A program made the position numbers and the translations under genes. The notes under the pieces are model-generated. The model did not search any database. It was not told where the DNA came from and was given only the letters and a program-made list of their open reading frames with translations. A stretch of DNA of 64,000 bases. Origin: JADHUC01 sp964623055. GTDB lineage: Bacteria > Planctomycetota > Planctomycetia > Pirellulales > Pirellulaceae. The number at the start of each line of letters is the position of its first letter. Positions within the stretch are counted from its first letter, which is position 1. Below, in pieces: positions 45,901 through 54,617 of the stretch. Location of the stretch: assembly GCA_964623055.1 (NCBI GenBank), contig CAZURK010000005.1:68505-132504 (forward strand), in the 5' to 3' direction.

Positions 45901-46704
45901 GAATGGAATCGACGATTCGGCTACTTGTTCACGTGGTATCCCTACCAAGTCCTGAGAAAATTGGCGGAGATTGGGGCCCAGAGTCCTGCGCATTCAAGCT
46001 ACTTTAGTGCCATATCAGGGGGGCGGCAATCTGAGCGAATGCGGATTCATCCCGTTTTGGCCATCGATTACGTCGCCCACGCGCCAGAAACCGATTCGGA
46101 CGCGATGAGACTCGCGGAAGCGATCATCAAGCGTCATGCCAAGCCAGGAGACCTCGCTCTCTACGTCAAGCGTCACGGGAAATTTGCGGAGCGTATCACG
46201 GCTTGGGCGGAGGAATCGCAAGCTTATGGGATGATCGAAGCGGCTGTTGAAATCCTTCGAACATCATGGACCGAGGGGCAATACGTCGACGTGATGTACG
46301 ACTGGTTGACAGGCGATGACCCAGACCACATGGATTATGTTGTCTATCAATTGCTGACAAGCGATCTAGAGTCGCATGCTGGCGAATGGAGTCGTGATAT
46401 TGCCCGGGCGATCGCAGAGGTCGCTGCGAAGCGTGGGCACTTCACAGGGCTGGAAGTCCAATACTTGAAGACGTTGGCAGATGACGCTGAGCCGGCCATT
46501 GACGAACTCGCCAGATTCGTCAAGACCAACCTTCAGTCGCCGCTTCCGCTCGCTGACGATGCCTCGGAAGCTTTGCGGGTGCTCGGTCGATTTCCCGACA
46601 AGATCCGAACGATGCGACCAACTATCGAAGCCGCGCTCGGCAAGCAGGCCGACAATGAAGATGCTGTCCAACTTCTGAATGAGGTACTCAAAGCCATCGA
46701 GTAA
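42928..46704 (+). CDS. Membrane Ser/Thr kinase with zinc-finger-like N-terminus and large helical C-terminal region
   Basis: 1258 residues. The first 60 residues look like the zinc-binding anti-sigma type (YLGGRLGDDLSEQIESHVVDCPTCEDTL: His30, Cys34, Cys37). The kinase domain, about 97-365, has GRGGMS (106-111), Lys128 in VALKVL, HRDIKPSN (220-227), DFG (240-242) and MAPEQ. A membrane helix is at 433-454, followed by a short beta domain (GEIRIESEVDNIHVGVV; GPNTIKVRSGKYEIRI), a coiled coil at about 540-590, and about 650 residues of mostly helical sequence resembling HEAT-type repeats. It is divergent from the ECF sigma factor at 42127-42735. The zinc-finger-like module could bind that sigma factor, which is inference. 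Confidence 0.9.
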   Translation: MMTSCYSREQLDGYLGGRLGDDLSEQIESHVVDCPTCEDTLAELDGASDTLIRTLRLKSGAEEDSPAWIEHMAERQFADDDSGTSADANDEPPSRLGDYELQRVIGRGGMSIVFAARHMHLGRDVALKVLLPTHQQHGMSRDRFAREMRAVGALDHPAIVRATDAGQFRNTSYLVMEKIDGVDLTRVSRRLGPLSVADACQIAAEAAQGLAYAHQKGVVHRDIKPSNLIIDDQGNVKILDFGLARIQSAVGDVSLHTTVGQLLGTLDYMAPEQADGRNVGARADIYALGATLFKLLAGTPPHGRSADIPILEHLRRLAADEIPRLSDFRDDVPEPLVELVSSMLNKNQDARVTSAQAVAERLEEFTDGADLQALRDHAYSPTDDEDDQQSAASIRASLGQIWPEELDGERAGRPKKAMPGDAPKPRRRANWSRVAIALLGLAATVCLGVVVILQTDRGEIRIESEVDNIHVGVVKDGQVVDSLVVEQGPNTIKVRSGKYEIRIDSPSDGIEVTPQQVIVKRSDTVIATIQRTPTATETVERAAQASRELETLNLQIKLAETNSQLATAREEFGPDHPEVRSLVKQVARLQTLTRPIPNEPVYEGRTLSDWLAQMRFEQQAEAKQYAAKSVVELSGTRPANEGAKLALEAGGLLCWMYFEELGDVPIWIDSSLYEILADQSRPLRKLYRHALDIPIQRMVAVDRSEADRIVADMLAGEDSSKRDYAMLLFAEMHKRLADGEDGWPATFRAMNELIRDGDRPTRIRTRTVLAAYVKDAGEAAKYLTEADASEASDINLLCWFLVAQKRTLTVPLDLQIQWLGDLFVKIPDGDTSYLQAVFWAPTMGPLLGVNWDEVTDLQRSVVSKALGRLITELDEGSKQLEGKPQLESAVSAKSSTLCYVINYVSLDESTRKAALAALNLRLEHLLDLRDRSEESIAESVMDSPSQVAVAITLLSGTTPAAVRRSPTGSGHHVTALEMLSDFRLVAKSSPQEWNRRFGYLFTWYPYQVLRKLAEIGAQSPAHSSYFSAISGGRQSERMRIHPVLAIDYVAHAPETDSDAMRLAEAIIKRHAKPGDLALYVKRHGKFAERITAWAEESQAYGMIEAAVEILRTSWTEGQYVDVMYDWLTGDDPDHMDYVVYQLLTSDLESHAGEWSRDIARAIAEVAAKRGHFTGLEVQYLKTLADDAEPAIDELARFVKTNLQSPLPLADDASEALRVLGRFPDKIRTMRPTIEAALGKQADNEDAVQLLNEVLKAIE

Positions 46705-46816
46705 TCATGAGAGATGAGGTCAAGGCGTCGATTCGTCGGACGATCAACGACGCGGAGCCCACAAACATGCATGCGGTGTGTCTCAAGGAAAGGCATGACG
46801 CCGACACTGGCGTTCG

Positions 46817-49800
46817 TCAGGGCGTGTTGCGTGTGCGTCGCTCTCGCCGGGCTCGATGAGAGGCTCGCAATTCCTTATAGCTCGATGCTGCAAGAAGATC
46901 GACGAATGGGAGTTTGCCTAGGCCTTCGACATCGACCAACCGGTTGGGGTCTTCGGCCAGGATTCGACGAAGTTCCTTGTAGTTGTGCGCGTCGGTCAGT
47001 TCCAGGCCAATCAACTGGGAGACGCTCAGCGAGTGTTCCTCGAAATGCTCTACAAGCTTGCGCAGGCGGTCGGGTGGGTCGTAGTGCCCGTTGCTCCACC
47101 TAGCAAGGATTCGCAACGACACCTCTCTCTTCTGCCCCACTCGGTAGCTCCCGCCGCCGACTCCGACACTATTGTCGTAATTGACCAATCCCACGTGCAC
47201 GTCCTGGCCGTCGGGAAGACCAGAGAAGACTACGTAGGGTTCCGACATGTGCGTAATGGCAATCAGCTTGGCAAAGAACTTCTCACCCCAGGCCTCCGGC
47301 CCGAGGACGGGATCACCGAATGGGCGTTGACGACTGACCAGCAAGAACGCGTTGGCTTCCTTGGGGTCGTTGACGATCCTCAGAACGCCGTTGCCCAGCT
47401 TTCGCACTGTGACACGAACCGGCGTCTCACTCGTTAACGCGATCCCTTCCGCGATTCCGTCAATCCGAACGTTGGGGCTCGTGTCCCCGAATGGTTCCCG
47501 ACGGGGCTCAGGATCCAGCCAGGGAATGCCTTCCGTACCCAGCCAAGATTGTGCAACGAGACGATAGTGTCCCAACGGCACTCCCTTGAACTCGAACCCC
47601 CCACGTTCGTCCGTCACCGCGTGCCAGACTTCGCGGATCCAGTTCTTTTGCGGTGAGTCCGGATCGAGCGGCTTCTTCGTTGTTGCCAGGACTGGATAAC
47701 CGGTCTTCGCATCACAGAGGAACACAACGGCGCCAGCAACGGAAACCGCCTCGCCTTCCTGATCCGAAAGCCGGCCGACGATTTCGCCCGTTGGTCGACT
47801 GTTGTGGTCGCGATTTGCGGTGACAACCTCAGGCGGGGTCGTCAAATGCTGCACACCAGCCTGCGGAGGTTTCGCCACGGGCAGTTCGTCGAGCTGCACA
47901 TGTTGTCGCAGGAACTCGGCCCAATCGCCACGTAGGATCCGTTCGCATTCGGTCACGTTGCCCTTACGTAGTTCCAGGTCGGCTGAGACGAGCTTCTTCA
48001 TCAATTCGTCGCCTTCGGTCTCGTCAAACCACAGGTCGAATACCTGGATGTCGTCGATCCAGACTTCCCCTTCTCCAACCACATCCACCGCCACGCGCAG
48101 GTCGGACAAGCCGCTGGTGGGAACATTTTCAATGCGCAACAGACAGGGTGCCCATTTGGTGGCCAGTGGTACCAGAGGCGGAGTCTCGCCTTCGTCGTTT
48201 CGTCCGACCGCGGCGTAACGGTAGTACGTTTTGTCATTCAGACGTCCTTCGATACCCAATCGCAGCGGTGGCTGGTCGGCGCGATTTTCGATACGCAGCC
48301 AAAACCAAACAGATAATCGGCCGGTTTTGGGAGCAGAGAACGGATTGCTGCGCACCCATGCGACGGGACCACTGCTGCGGATGCGCAACGAGTGGCCACG
48401 ACGCCCGTTGTCGTCGGGATTCGACGTATGGTCCTGGTTTGGGTCAAGGTCTACCGAAATACCGTTGCCGTCGGCGAAGGTCCATCCTGGCAGCGACGCG
48501 CCCTGCCGAGGCGCCTCGAAGTCCGCATTGGCCAAGACGTCCAAGGATTTGGGATCACGCAACGAGTTTGCACGCATACGGAGGTCGTTGATTGCTTCTC
48601 GCAGTTCCGCAACAGTTCCTGGTTTCTTCGCCTTGACGGGGTCATCCGAAATGGGACTGTCCGGCTGCTCCGCCTTTGCACCTTCCTCCTTCTCCTCGAA
48701 CAAATCCGGGCGGAGTCTGACGACCCCCAGTTCGTTCATCCCCGCTTCGATTTTCAGCGTGAATCGGCCCTTCGGCCAGTGTTCGGTTTTCAGGCAGCCT
48801 GTGCGTTCGTGCCAGACCCAGAACTCCCATTCGCCGAGCGGAAGGTTCTCTATACGAAACGTGCCGTCATCCGCGGACACCGCGAAATACGGGTGCCTGC
48901 AGGGAAACAGCCACGACTGCATCCAGAAGAAAAAGTTGGATCTGACAGACCCTGGCATCACGCCCGGACGTTCGATCGCAGCCTCGACGGTCTGTTGAGC
49001 CGGCACCAGACGATTGAAGCCCATGTACGATTGCCACGGGAAATCCACGGCATGGGCTTCCTCGTTCTTCAGCACAAGCGTACGGGGAGCTTGAAACACG
49101 AGCAGCCGCGGCTCGAATCGCCCGCCCCTGGCGCGGAGCACGAGTTTCTCGCCAGTTTCGGTCCGCGGCGGAACCGGGACGTCCTTATTCCGGATCCAAA
49201 CCACTATGTTCCTAATGCCACGGTCTTTGCCGACGATCAGCGATTGATCCGTAAGGCCAAGGCGACTGTAATGAACCAATTGCGAATCAGTCCGCACCGT
49301 CCGATTGTCCAGCGTGCGGCGTTCTGTCCCGATGGAGATCTTCTCCGGCTCTGGCGGCTCGCCATCGTAGAGGAACCGACCCGTGAGCGTTCCCAGCTTC
49401 TGCGACGGTTGCGGGTCCTTTGCTTCCTCGGAATCAGCCGTCCCCTGCTTCGCCGCACTTTCGCCCTCGTCTTTCTCCTCGAACAAATCCGCATGGAGTT
49501 TGACGTCGCCCAGGTCATTCGTCCCCGCTTCGATCTTCAGCGTGAATCGGCCCTTCGGCCAGTGGTCGGTCTTCAGATACGCCGTGCGTTCGTGCCAGAC
49601 CCAGAATTCCCATTCGCCGAGCGGGACGTTCTCAATGCGAAACGTGCCGTCATCTGCGGACGCCGCGAAATACGGGTGCTTGCACGGAAACAGCCACGAC
49701 TTCATCCAGGGGTGGTAGTTGGATTTGACAGACCCCGGCAACACGCTCGGGCGTTCGATCGCATGTTCGACGCGCTGCTGAGCCCGCACCAGACGATTGA

Positions 49801-52800
49801 AAGGTACGCTCCCGAGCGGAGCCCAATGGAAATTCACGACATTGGTTTCCTCGTTGTTCAGCACAAGCGTATGAGGAGCTTGAAACACGAGCAGCCTCGG
49901 CTCGAATCGGCCGCCCGAGGCGCGGAGCACGGGTTTCTCGCCAGGTTCGGTCCGCGGCGGGACAGGGACATCCTTACTTCGGATCCAAACCGCTATGTTC
50001 TTGATGCCATTGTCTTTGCCCACGATCAGCGATTGATCCGTCAGACCCAGGCGACTGTAACGAACCAATCGCGGTGAAGGGCCCAGCAACCGACCATCTC
50101 GCGTACGGCGCTCTGTGGAAATGGAGATCTTCTCCGGCTCTGGCGGCTCGCCATCGTAGAGGAATCGACCCGTGAGCGTTCCCAGCTTCTGCGAAGGTTG
50201 CGGCTTCTTTGCATCCGCACGCTTCCGGAAGGTCGCTTCAACAGTCACCTCTCCAACTCGTTCTTCATTGCCCCTGACCGCAAACTGAATCAGGCCCGTG
50301 TTCGCCGGGACCTTGATCGTCTTGGAAACGGTCTGCAGGGTGTCCGTCGCCGGGCGGTCGAATCCAATGATGCCCAGTGATGTAGCTTGCCGACCAACAT
50401 GTCTCGTATAACAGTCGAGAAAACCACCCTTGCCTTGGAATTCGGCGGTGACCTTCAATTCACTGAAGTCGTGAGTCGGCGTGGCAGCCACATTCTGATC
50501 GTGGAATTGCAGGATGCTACCTTTCTCTCGCGCGCTGGAAAGATCAAAGGTGATACTCGGTTTTTTTTCGTCGAGCACATTGAACCAGAACAATAGCGGC
50601 AGCGGCCCGCGTTTCTCGCGGATCATTTGCCACAATTCGGCAGCGCGCAGAGTTGGGCCTCCACTGGGTTGGTCCCATTCCGCTGAGAAATGGGCCAACA
50701 TGAGCCGCGTCTGAATGGCGATCGCGCCGTCCAGATCGTTCAGATCGCGCAGAACGGCAGCCAGTTCACGGAGAAAGCCAATGAGGACCCATGCGGCGGG
50801 ATCGGAGCCGAGGCTCTTCGCCTCCTCGTCATTCGACACGGGCCAGTACTTGCTGATGAGCTTTTCGACAGGCTCCTCGTAGACTTCGCTGCCCTTCAGT
50901 CCTGCCTGCAATACCCGTCTTGCGCTTTCGAGATCATCTATTTTGCGATAGGCTTGACCGGCTTGAAAAAGTAATTGACGCCGATCCGTTCGGTATTGTT
51001 TCTGTTTGCGAACAATCCAGTCTTTCCAGCCTGCCGCGGTCCCGTGTCCGGCTGACCATACCCCGTCCAACTGGGTTTGGATTCCAATCAGATTCCCCCC
51101 GTCCACCGACGGCTGACGTTCACGATTTGGATCCGGCGGAACCGGGCGGGTAAAGGACTCGACTGGCTGCTGCGTGATTCTCTCGAGCCGGTTCGCCAGC
51201 CGTTCACGGGCTTCGCACGCTCGTTGGATCTTCCCGGCATCATCGAACTTCTGAATGATCTTCCGGCACTCGTATATGGGAATGGTGTCGATGGTCTCGA
51301 TGAGTTGGGCGTCGGAATCGGGCGCGGGTTCCTCGTTCGACTGCGCAACGGTTTCGTTCTCATTCGGCGGCGCATCAGCGCGGCTATCGTTCTGGTTCGA
51401 TTGAACCTTGTGACTGGGAACTGTGACGATCCACGCTTCCCAGTTTTCGTCGGGATTGACGCCGACACCCGCGATCACTCGACCATCGCTGGAGACTCCG
51501 TTTGCTTCTGTGAGTCGCCAACCTTCGAGTTGCTCGGCGAGCTTCGGTGACGATTCCATCAGCAGTTCGCGCAGGTTCTGCATTCCACGCTCGGCATCCC
51601 AGATAAACGCTTCGTCAACTCGGTCTGTGCGACTAGTGCCCACGATGGCCGAACCGTCAGCGGAAACTGCTCTCGCCGAACTGTAGTGGTCTCCGCCCGG
51701 TAGTTCGCCTAAACTGATCATGCCATCTTCCGTCCAACGAAACGCTTCATGTCCCTTGTCGGTCTCACCAACGCCGACGATGACACTACCATCCGTCGAT
51801 GCTGCGTAGGCTCGGCTGTCGAACATCCCGCCGGGATGGTCGCCGATCGAATGTGGTCCATCACCGTCGATCCAGCGAACGGCTTCATGTCCACGATCGG
51901 AACGTGCTCCCCCGACGATCACACGACCGTCCGCAGAGATCCCGTACGCGCAGCTCCCGAATTCACCACCTGGCAGGTCGCCCAAGCCGCGCATTCCTGT
52001 GGTTCTCGTCCAGACAAAGGCTTGAAATCCGTCCTTCGAACTGCTGCCGCCAACGACCTTGCTTCCGCTGTCCGAAATTGCCAGGGCTCTGCTCGATCCG
52101 TAACTCGCGTCAGTGTCACGTGGCACAAACATAAATGGCTGATGCAATTCCTCTTCCGTCAGGCGTCGCGCTCCACCCGGCAAGTGGCCGAGCGAAACAA
52201 TGCCGTCGCGCGCCGTCCAAAGAAACGCAGTGCGGAACTCGTTGGGACGAGAGCTATGGTTGCAGAATCCAGCGATCGCCGTCCCATCCCCCGATACACA
52301 TTGTGCGAAGTGATGGACACCGCCATCGAGCTTCGGAATCGCATTCAAACCGCTCTGGTATGTCCAGCGAAATCCCGTGCGCTCGTTACGCGTGTTGCCA
52401 ATAACGACCTGTCCGTCTCCCGACAGCCCATAGCCCCAACTGTACTTGGCGATGTCCGGCAAGAATCCAAGTGGCTGAAACGAGGGTTTGTTAACAGCCT
52501 GTCTTGTGGCACGCTTTGATTTCGATTCGACGGGATGTACGTTCTCTTGCCGTGCAGGCGCGTCCTGAGCCTCGCGCCCTCTCCGATCATCCGGCCGCGA
52601 GTCGCCGGGTTCTGTTGCCTCGATGGCTTCGTCGCCCGATTCTGACAGGTCGGAAACCTGGCCCGCGTTCTCTGCCCAACTCTGCAGAACGGCGGGCGTG
52701 AGCGCAAACGACGCCAGCAGCAGCATGAGAAAGACCAGACCACCACGGGTCAGACGCAGTGCCGGCATGTCGCTGTTGCCGAGAATTCGCAGGACACGCC

Positions 52801-53881
52801 GTTTCAGCTGGGATGACCTACCGCCCGATGCAGCCAACAACGCGGCAGAGTCGGCTGTCGCAAGATTGCGTTCGCCGTTGCAAAGCTCGGCCATGCGAAC
52901 CAGTGCGTCGGCGTAGTTGACTCGCTGCCAACCTGCGGCGATTACCGTGTCGTCGCAGGCGCGTTCGCGTTCGACGCTCACTCGGCGACTGACGAACCAC
53001 ACGGCCGGATGGAAGAACAGTAACGCTTCAATCAAACGCTGTAGCAGATTCACCGCGAGGTCAAAACGCCGAATGTGGGCCAGCTCATGGGCCAACAGCG
53101 CTTCGAGCTGTTGCGGCGCGAGCCCCAGTGCCAGCGACGCCGGCAGCAGGATCACGGGCTTTATGATCCCGATAACCGTGAGCACGGTAACGCGGCTGCA
53201 GAGTGCGACGGCCGGTGCAGTTTTCAACCCAACACGTCTGGCTTGACGTTTGATCATCGCCAGCAAGGCATCGTCGTCTACGAGGGTTGACTCTCGCCTC
53301 AAACGATGCCCACTCCACAACGAACGCGTCAGGCGAAATAACATCACCGCCAGACCGGCGAAGTACAGCCTGGTCAGCCAGTGTGAGATGCCGGCAATTG
53401 TGGACGCCAGATCGTGTGTGCGATCTCCGGCAATCCCAGCTACGTCGGCCGACTGATCGTTTTCGGACAACGATCCGAGCCCCTCGGACGTGAATTCTGC
53501 ACGATCCATAACGGCGGTCGGCAGATCAGGCTCCGGTCGAACGATTGGCGGATCAGCCGCAAGTCCAACGACTATATCTGTGTCCGCTAAATCAGATGAC
53601 GGGGCTTCGGGCTCAATTGCCGAAGCCGTCGCGATTTCGTTCTGGGACGCCGAAACAACCGCAAACGTCACTGACACGCAAGCGACCATCAACAAAAGCG
53701 CCCCCACGTGTAACCAGTAACGAACTGTCGCCGACGATCGCTGTGACGGCCAACCGATTGCGTAGACGATGGCGGCAATAACGCAACCTTGCCAGAGAAA
53801 GTGAAGCAGCGTCAACGACATGGGGACGGTGAAGCCACGATCCGGCCCGTCAAATGGCTGCAGCCAATCGAGCACGTTCAT
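46817..53881 (-). CDS. Giant M56 (BlaR1-type) membrane metallopeptidase fused to HAF repeats and extracytoplasmic domains
   Basis: 2354 residues from ATG 53881, with GGAG 9 bases upstream. Residues 1-400 are the M56 module: four likely membrane helices, HELAH (265-269) with the third-ligand region VERERACDD (303-311). About 455-795 are HAF repeats (SGDGTAIAGFCN; SADGRVIVGGARSDRGHEAVRW). A Gly/Glu-rich helical part follows, then two tandem copies of a 263-residue module (GTLTGRFLYDGEPPEPEKIS), a lectin-like domain (DLRVAVDVVGEGEVWIDDIQVF) and a carboxypeptidase-regulatory-like domain (TDERGGFEFKGVPLGHYRLVAQSW). The gene follows a blaI-type repressor gene. The predicted role is envelope signal sensing with proteolytic release of that repressor. 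Confidence 0.85.
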   Translation of the reverse strand: MNVLDWLQPFDGPDRGFTVPMSLTLLHFLWQGCVIAAIVYAIGWPSQRSSATVRYWLHVGALLLMVACVSVTFAVVSASQNEIATASAIEPEAPSSDLADTDIVVGLAADPPIVRPEPDLPTAVMDRAEFTSEGLGSLSENDQSADVAGIAGDRTHDLASTIAGISHWLTRLYFAGLAVMLFRLTRSLWSGHRLRRESTLVDDDALLAMIKRQARRVGLKTAPAVALCSRVTVLTVIGIIKPVILLPASLALGLAPQQLEALLAHELAHIRRFDLAVNLLQRLIEALLFFHPAVWFVSRRVSVERERACDDTVIAAGWQRVNYADALVRMAELCNGERNLATADSAALLAASGGRSSQLKRRVLRILGNSDMPALRLTRGGLVFLMLLLASFALTPAVLQSWAENAGQVSDLSESGDEAIEATEPGDSRPDDRRGREAQDAPARQENVHPVESKSKRATRQAVNKPSFQPLGFLPDIAKYSWGYGLSGDGQVVIGNTRNERTGFRWTYQSGLNAIPKLDGGVHHFAQCVSGDGTAIAGFCNHSSRPNEFRTAFLWTARDGIVSLGHLPGGARRLTEEELHQPFMFVPRDTDASYGSSRALAISDSGSKVVGGSSSKDGFQAFVWTRTTGMRGLGDLPGGEFGSCAYGISADGRVIVGGARSDRGHEAVRWIDGDGPHSIGDHPGGMFDSRAYAASTDGSVIVGVGETDKGHEAFRWTEDGMISLGELPGGDHYSSARAVSADGSAIVGTSRTDRVDEAFIWDAERGMQNLRELLMESSPKLAEQLEGWRLTEANGVSSDGRVIAGVGVNPDENWEAWIVTVPSHKVQSNQNDSRADAPPNENETVAQSNEEPAPDSDAQLIETIDTIPIYECRKIIQKFDDAGKIQRACEARERLANRLERITQQPVESFTRPVPPDPNRERQPSVDGGNLIGIQTQLDGVWSAGHGTAAGWKDWIVRKQKQYRTDRRQLLFQAGQAYRKIDDLESARRVLQAGLKGSEVYEEPVEKLISKYWPVSNDEEAKSLGSDPAAWVLIGFLRELAAVLRDLNDLDGAIAIQTRLMLAHFSAEWDQPSGGPTLRAAELWQMIREKRGPLPLLFWFNVLDEKKPSITFDLSSAREKGSILQFHDQNVAATPTHDFSELKVTAEFQGKGGFLDCYTRHVGRQATSLGIIGFDRPATDTLQTVSKTIKVPANTGLIQFAVRGNEERVGEVTVEATFRKRADAKKPQPSQKLGTLTGRFLYDGEPPEPEKISISTERRTRDGRLLGPSPRLVRYSRLGLTDQSLIVGKDNGIKNIAVWIRSKDVPVPPRTEPGEKPVLRASGGRFEPRLLVFQAPHTLVLNNEETNVVNFHWAPLGSVPFNRLVRAQQRVEHAIERPSVLPGSVKSNYHPWMKSWLFPCKHPYFAASADDGTFRIENVPLGEWEFWVWHERTAYLKTDHWPKGRFTLKIEAGTNDLGDVKLHADLFEEKDEGESAAKQGTADSEEAKDPQPSQKLGTLTGRFLYDGEPPEPEKISIGTERRTLDNRTVRTDSQLVHYSRLGLTDQSLIVGKDRGIRNIVVWIRNKDVPVPPRTETGEKLVLRARGGRFEPRLLVFQAPRTLVLKNEEAHAVDFPWQSYMGFNRLVPAQQTVEAAIERPGVMPGSVRSNFFFWMQSWLFPCRHPYFAVSADDGTFRIENLPLGEWEFWVWHERTGCLKTEHWPKGRFTLKIEAGMNELGVVRLRPDLFEEKEEGAKAEQPDSPISDDPVKAKKPGTVAELREAINDLRMRANSLRDPKSLDVLANADFEAPRQGASLPGWTFADGNGISVDLDPNQDHTSNPDDNGRRGHSLRIRSSGPVAWVRSNPFSAPKTGRLSVWFWLRIENRADQPPLRLGIEGRLNDKTYYRYAAVGRNDEGETPPLVPLATKWAPCLLRIENVPTSGLSDLRVAVDVVGEGEVWIDDIQVFDLWFDETEGDELMKKLVSADLELRKGNVTECERILRGDWAEFLRQHVQLDELPVAKPPQAGVQHLTTPPEVVTANRDHNSRPTGEIVGRLSDQEGEAVSVAGAVVFLCDAKTGYPVLATTKKPLDPDSPQKNWIREVWHAVTDERGGFEFKGVPLGHYRLVAQSWLGTEGIPWLDPEPRREPFGDTSPNVRIDGIAEGIALTSETPVRVTVRKLGNGVLRIVNDPKEANAFLLVSRQRPFGDPVLGPEAWGEKFFAKLIAITHMSEPYVVFSGLPDGQDVHVGLVNYDNSVGVGGGSYRVGQKREVSLRILARWSNGHYDPPDRLRKLVEHFEEHSLSVSQLIGLELTDAHNYKELRRILAEDPNRLVDVEGLGKLPFVDLLAASSYKELRASHRARRERRTRNTP
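48625..50202 (-). repeat. Tandem 789-bp duplication inside the giant M56 gene
   Basis: Two consecutive copies in the coding sequence, about 49414-50202 and 48625-49413, offset by exactly 789 bases (263 codons). Each encodes SQKLGTLTGRFLYDGEPPEP at its start and a DLFEEK segment near its end. Long stretches are identical, while the parts encoding SVPFNRL and YMGFNRL have diverged, so the duplication is neither ancient nor brand new. Boundaries are approximate. Confidence 0.85.
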
Positions 53882-53952
53882 GATGTTACTCCGCAAAAAA
53901 GTAGTGCGGGGTGCTGCTATGCCGTGGAGGTGCGGTCACCGTCTGAAATCCC

Positions 53953-54043
53953 GTAGCCATTCGACGAGCCGAATCCTGGTAGCGGAATTCGCAAAAATTC
54001 CGAAGTTTGGCCTTTGTGTCGGAAGTCTTGCGACTTCCGCTAC
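53953..54043. repeat. Three REP-like units between blaI and the giant M56 gene
   Basis: A single unit, GTAGCCATTCGACGAGCCGA (from 53953), is followed by a facing pair, GTAGCGGAATTCGCAAAAAT (from 53979) and GTCTTGCGACTTCCGCTAC (ending 54043). They occupy the 198-base gap between the two cistrons and may form hairpins in a shared transcript. Confidence 0.7.
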
Positions 54044-54079
54044 GAATTTCAAGACACGGTCTCACAACGGCAAAACTAA

Positions 54080-54472
54080 CTATGTTTGTTCTTTCATCTT
54101 GCGGTTGATGAGCCGCCGCAGTTCCTTCAACTCCTCTTCATCGACTTCCGCACAGTTGAACAAGCTCAACATCACCGCCGTAGGTGAACCATCGAACGCG
54201 CGACGAACTACATCGCCCAGCATGCCCTCACAGACTTGCTCGCGACTCACGCGCGGCGCGAAGAGGAACGACTTCCCCTGCTTCTTTCGCGTCACGTATT
54301 TCTTCTCGAACATGGTGTTCAAGGCCGTAATCGCGGACGTATGCGCAATATCGCGTCCCGTGTCCGCCAACGCCTGACGTACTTCCCTTACAAGCAGCGG
54401 CGACCGCTCCCACAGGATCTTCAGGATCTGCAATTCCATTTCCGTCGGATGTTCCGATGCTGGACGTGCCAT
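54080..54472 (-). CDS. BlaI/MecI-family transcriptional repressor, system 1
   Basis: 130 residues. It has a winged-helix DNA-binding domain (PTEMELQILKILWERSPLLVREVRQAL, then HTSAITALNTMFEKKYVTRKKQGKSFLFAP) and a C-terminal dimerisation part (EEELKELRRLINRK). In MecI/BlaI the M56 partner triggers cleavage in the helix between the two, and the equivalent stretch here is SREQVCEGMLGDVVRRAF. It lies directly upstream of the giant M56 gene in the same direction, the classical repressor-sensor pairing. A candidate promoter with two dyads lies at 54618-54686, so the gene is probably autoregulated. Confidence 0.92.
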   Translation of the reverse strand: MARPASEHPTEMELQILKILWERSPLLVREVRQALADTGRDIAHTSAITALNTMFEKKYVTRKKQGKSFLFAPRVSREQVCEGMLGDVVRRAFDGSPTAVMLSLFNCAEVDEEELKELRRLINRKMKEQT

Positions 54473-54503
54473 CGCTGTGCCTTGCCAAGAACTCAGATAC
54501 TCA

Positions 54504-54613
54504 CCAAGACCTCACGTCATCCAATTCTGTCAGTACGATGGGCCTCCGAGCCCGTCGCGATACGGTCGGCCTCGGAGGGCCAACCTACAAGAGCTAGAGA
54601 CGCGAGGCACTAG
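54504..54613. repeat. 110-bp palindromic element, copy C (inverted, different inner stem)
   Basis: In opposite orientation to copies A and B. It ends with GACGCGAGGCACTAG (54599-54613), matching GACGCGAGGTACTAG of copy A read on the other strand, and shares CAACCTACAAGA and TGTCAGTAcGATGG outer parts. The inner stem is GGGCCTCCGAGCCCG/CGGCCTCGGAGGGCC in place of GCATTCCTGCCCG. It lies in the untranslated leader of blaI system 1. Confidence 0.75.
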
Positions 54614-54617
54614 AAAC

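Noticed and set aside
48392..50077. Plus-strand frame of 561 codons with internal repetition
   Set aside because: Its repetition only mirrors the tandem duplication of the giant M56 gene on the other strand.
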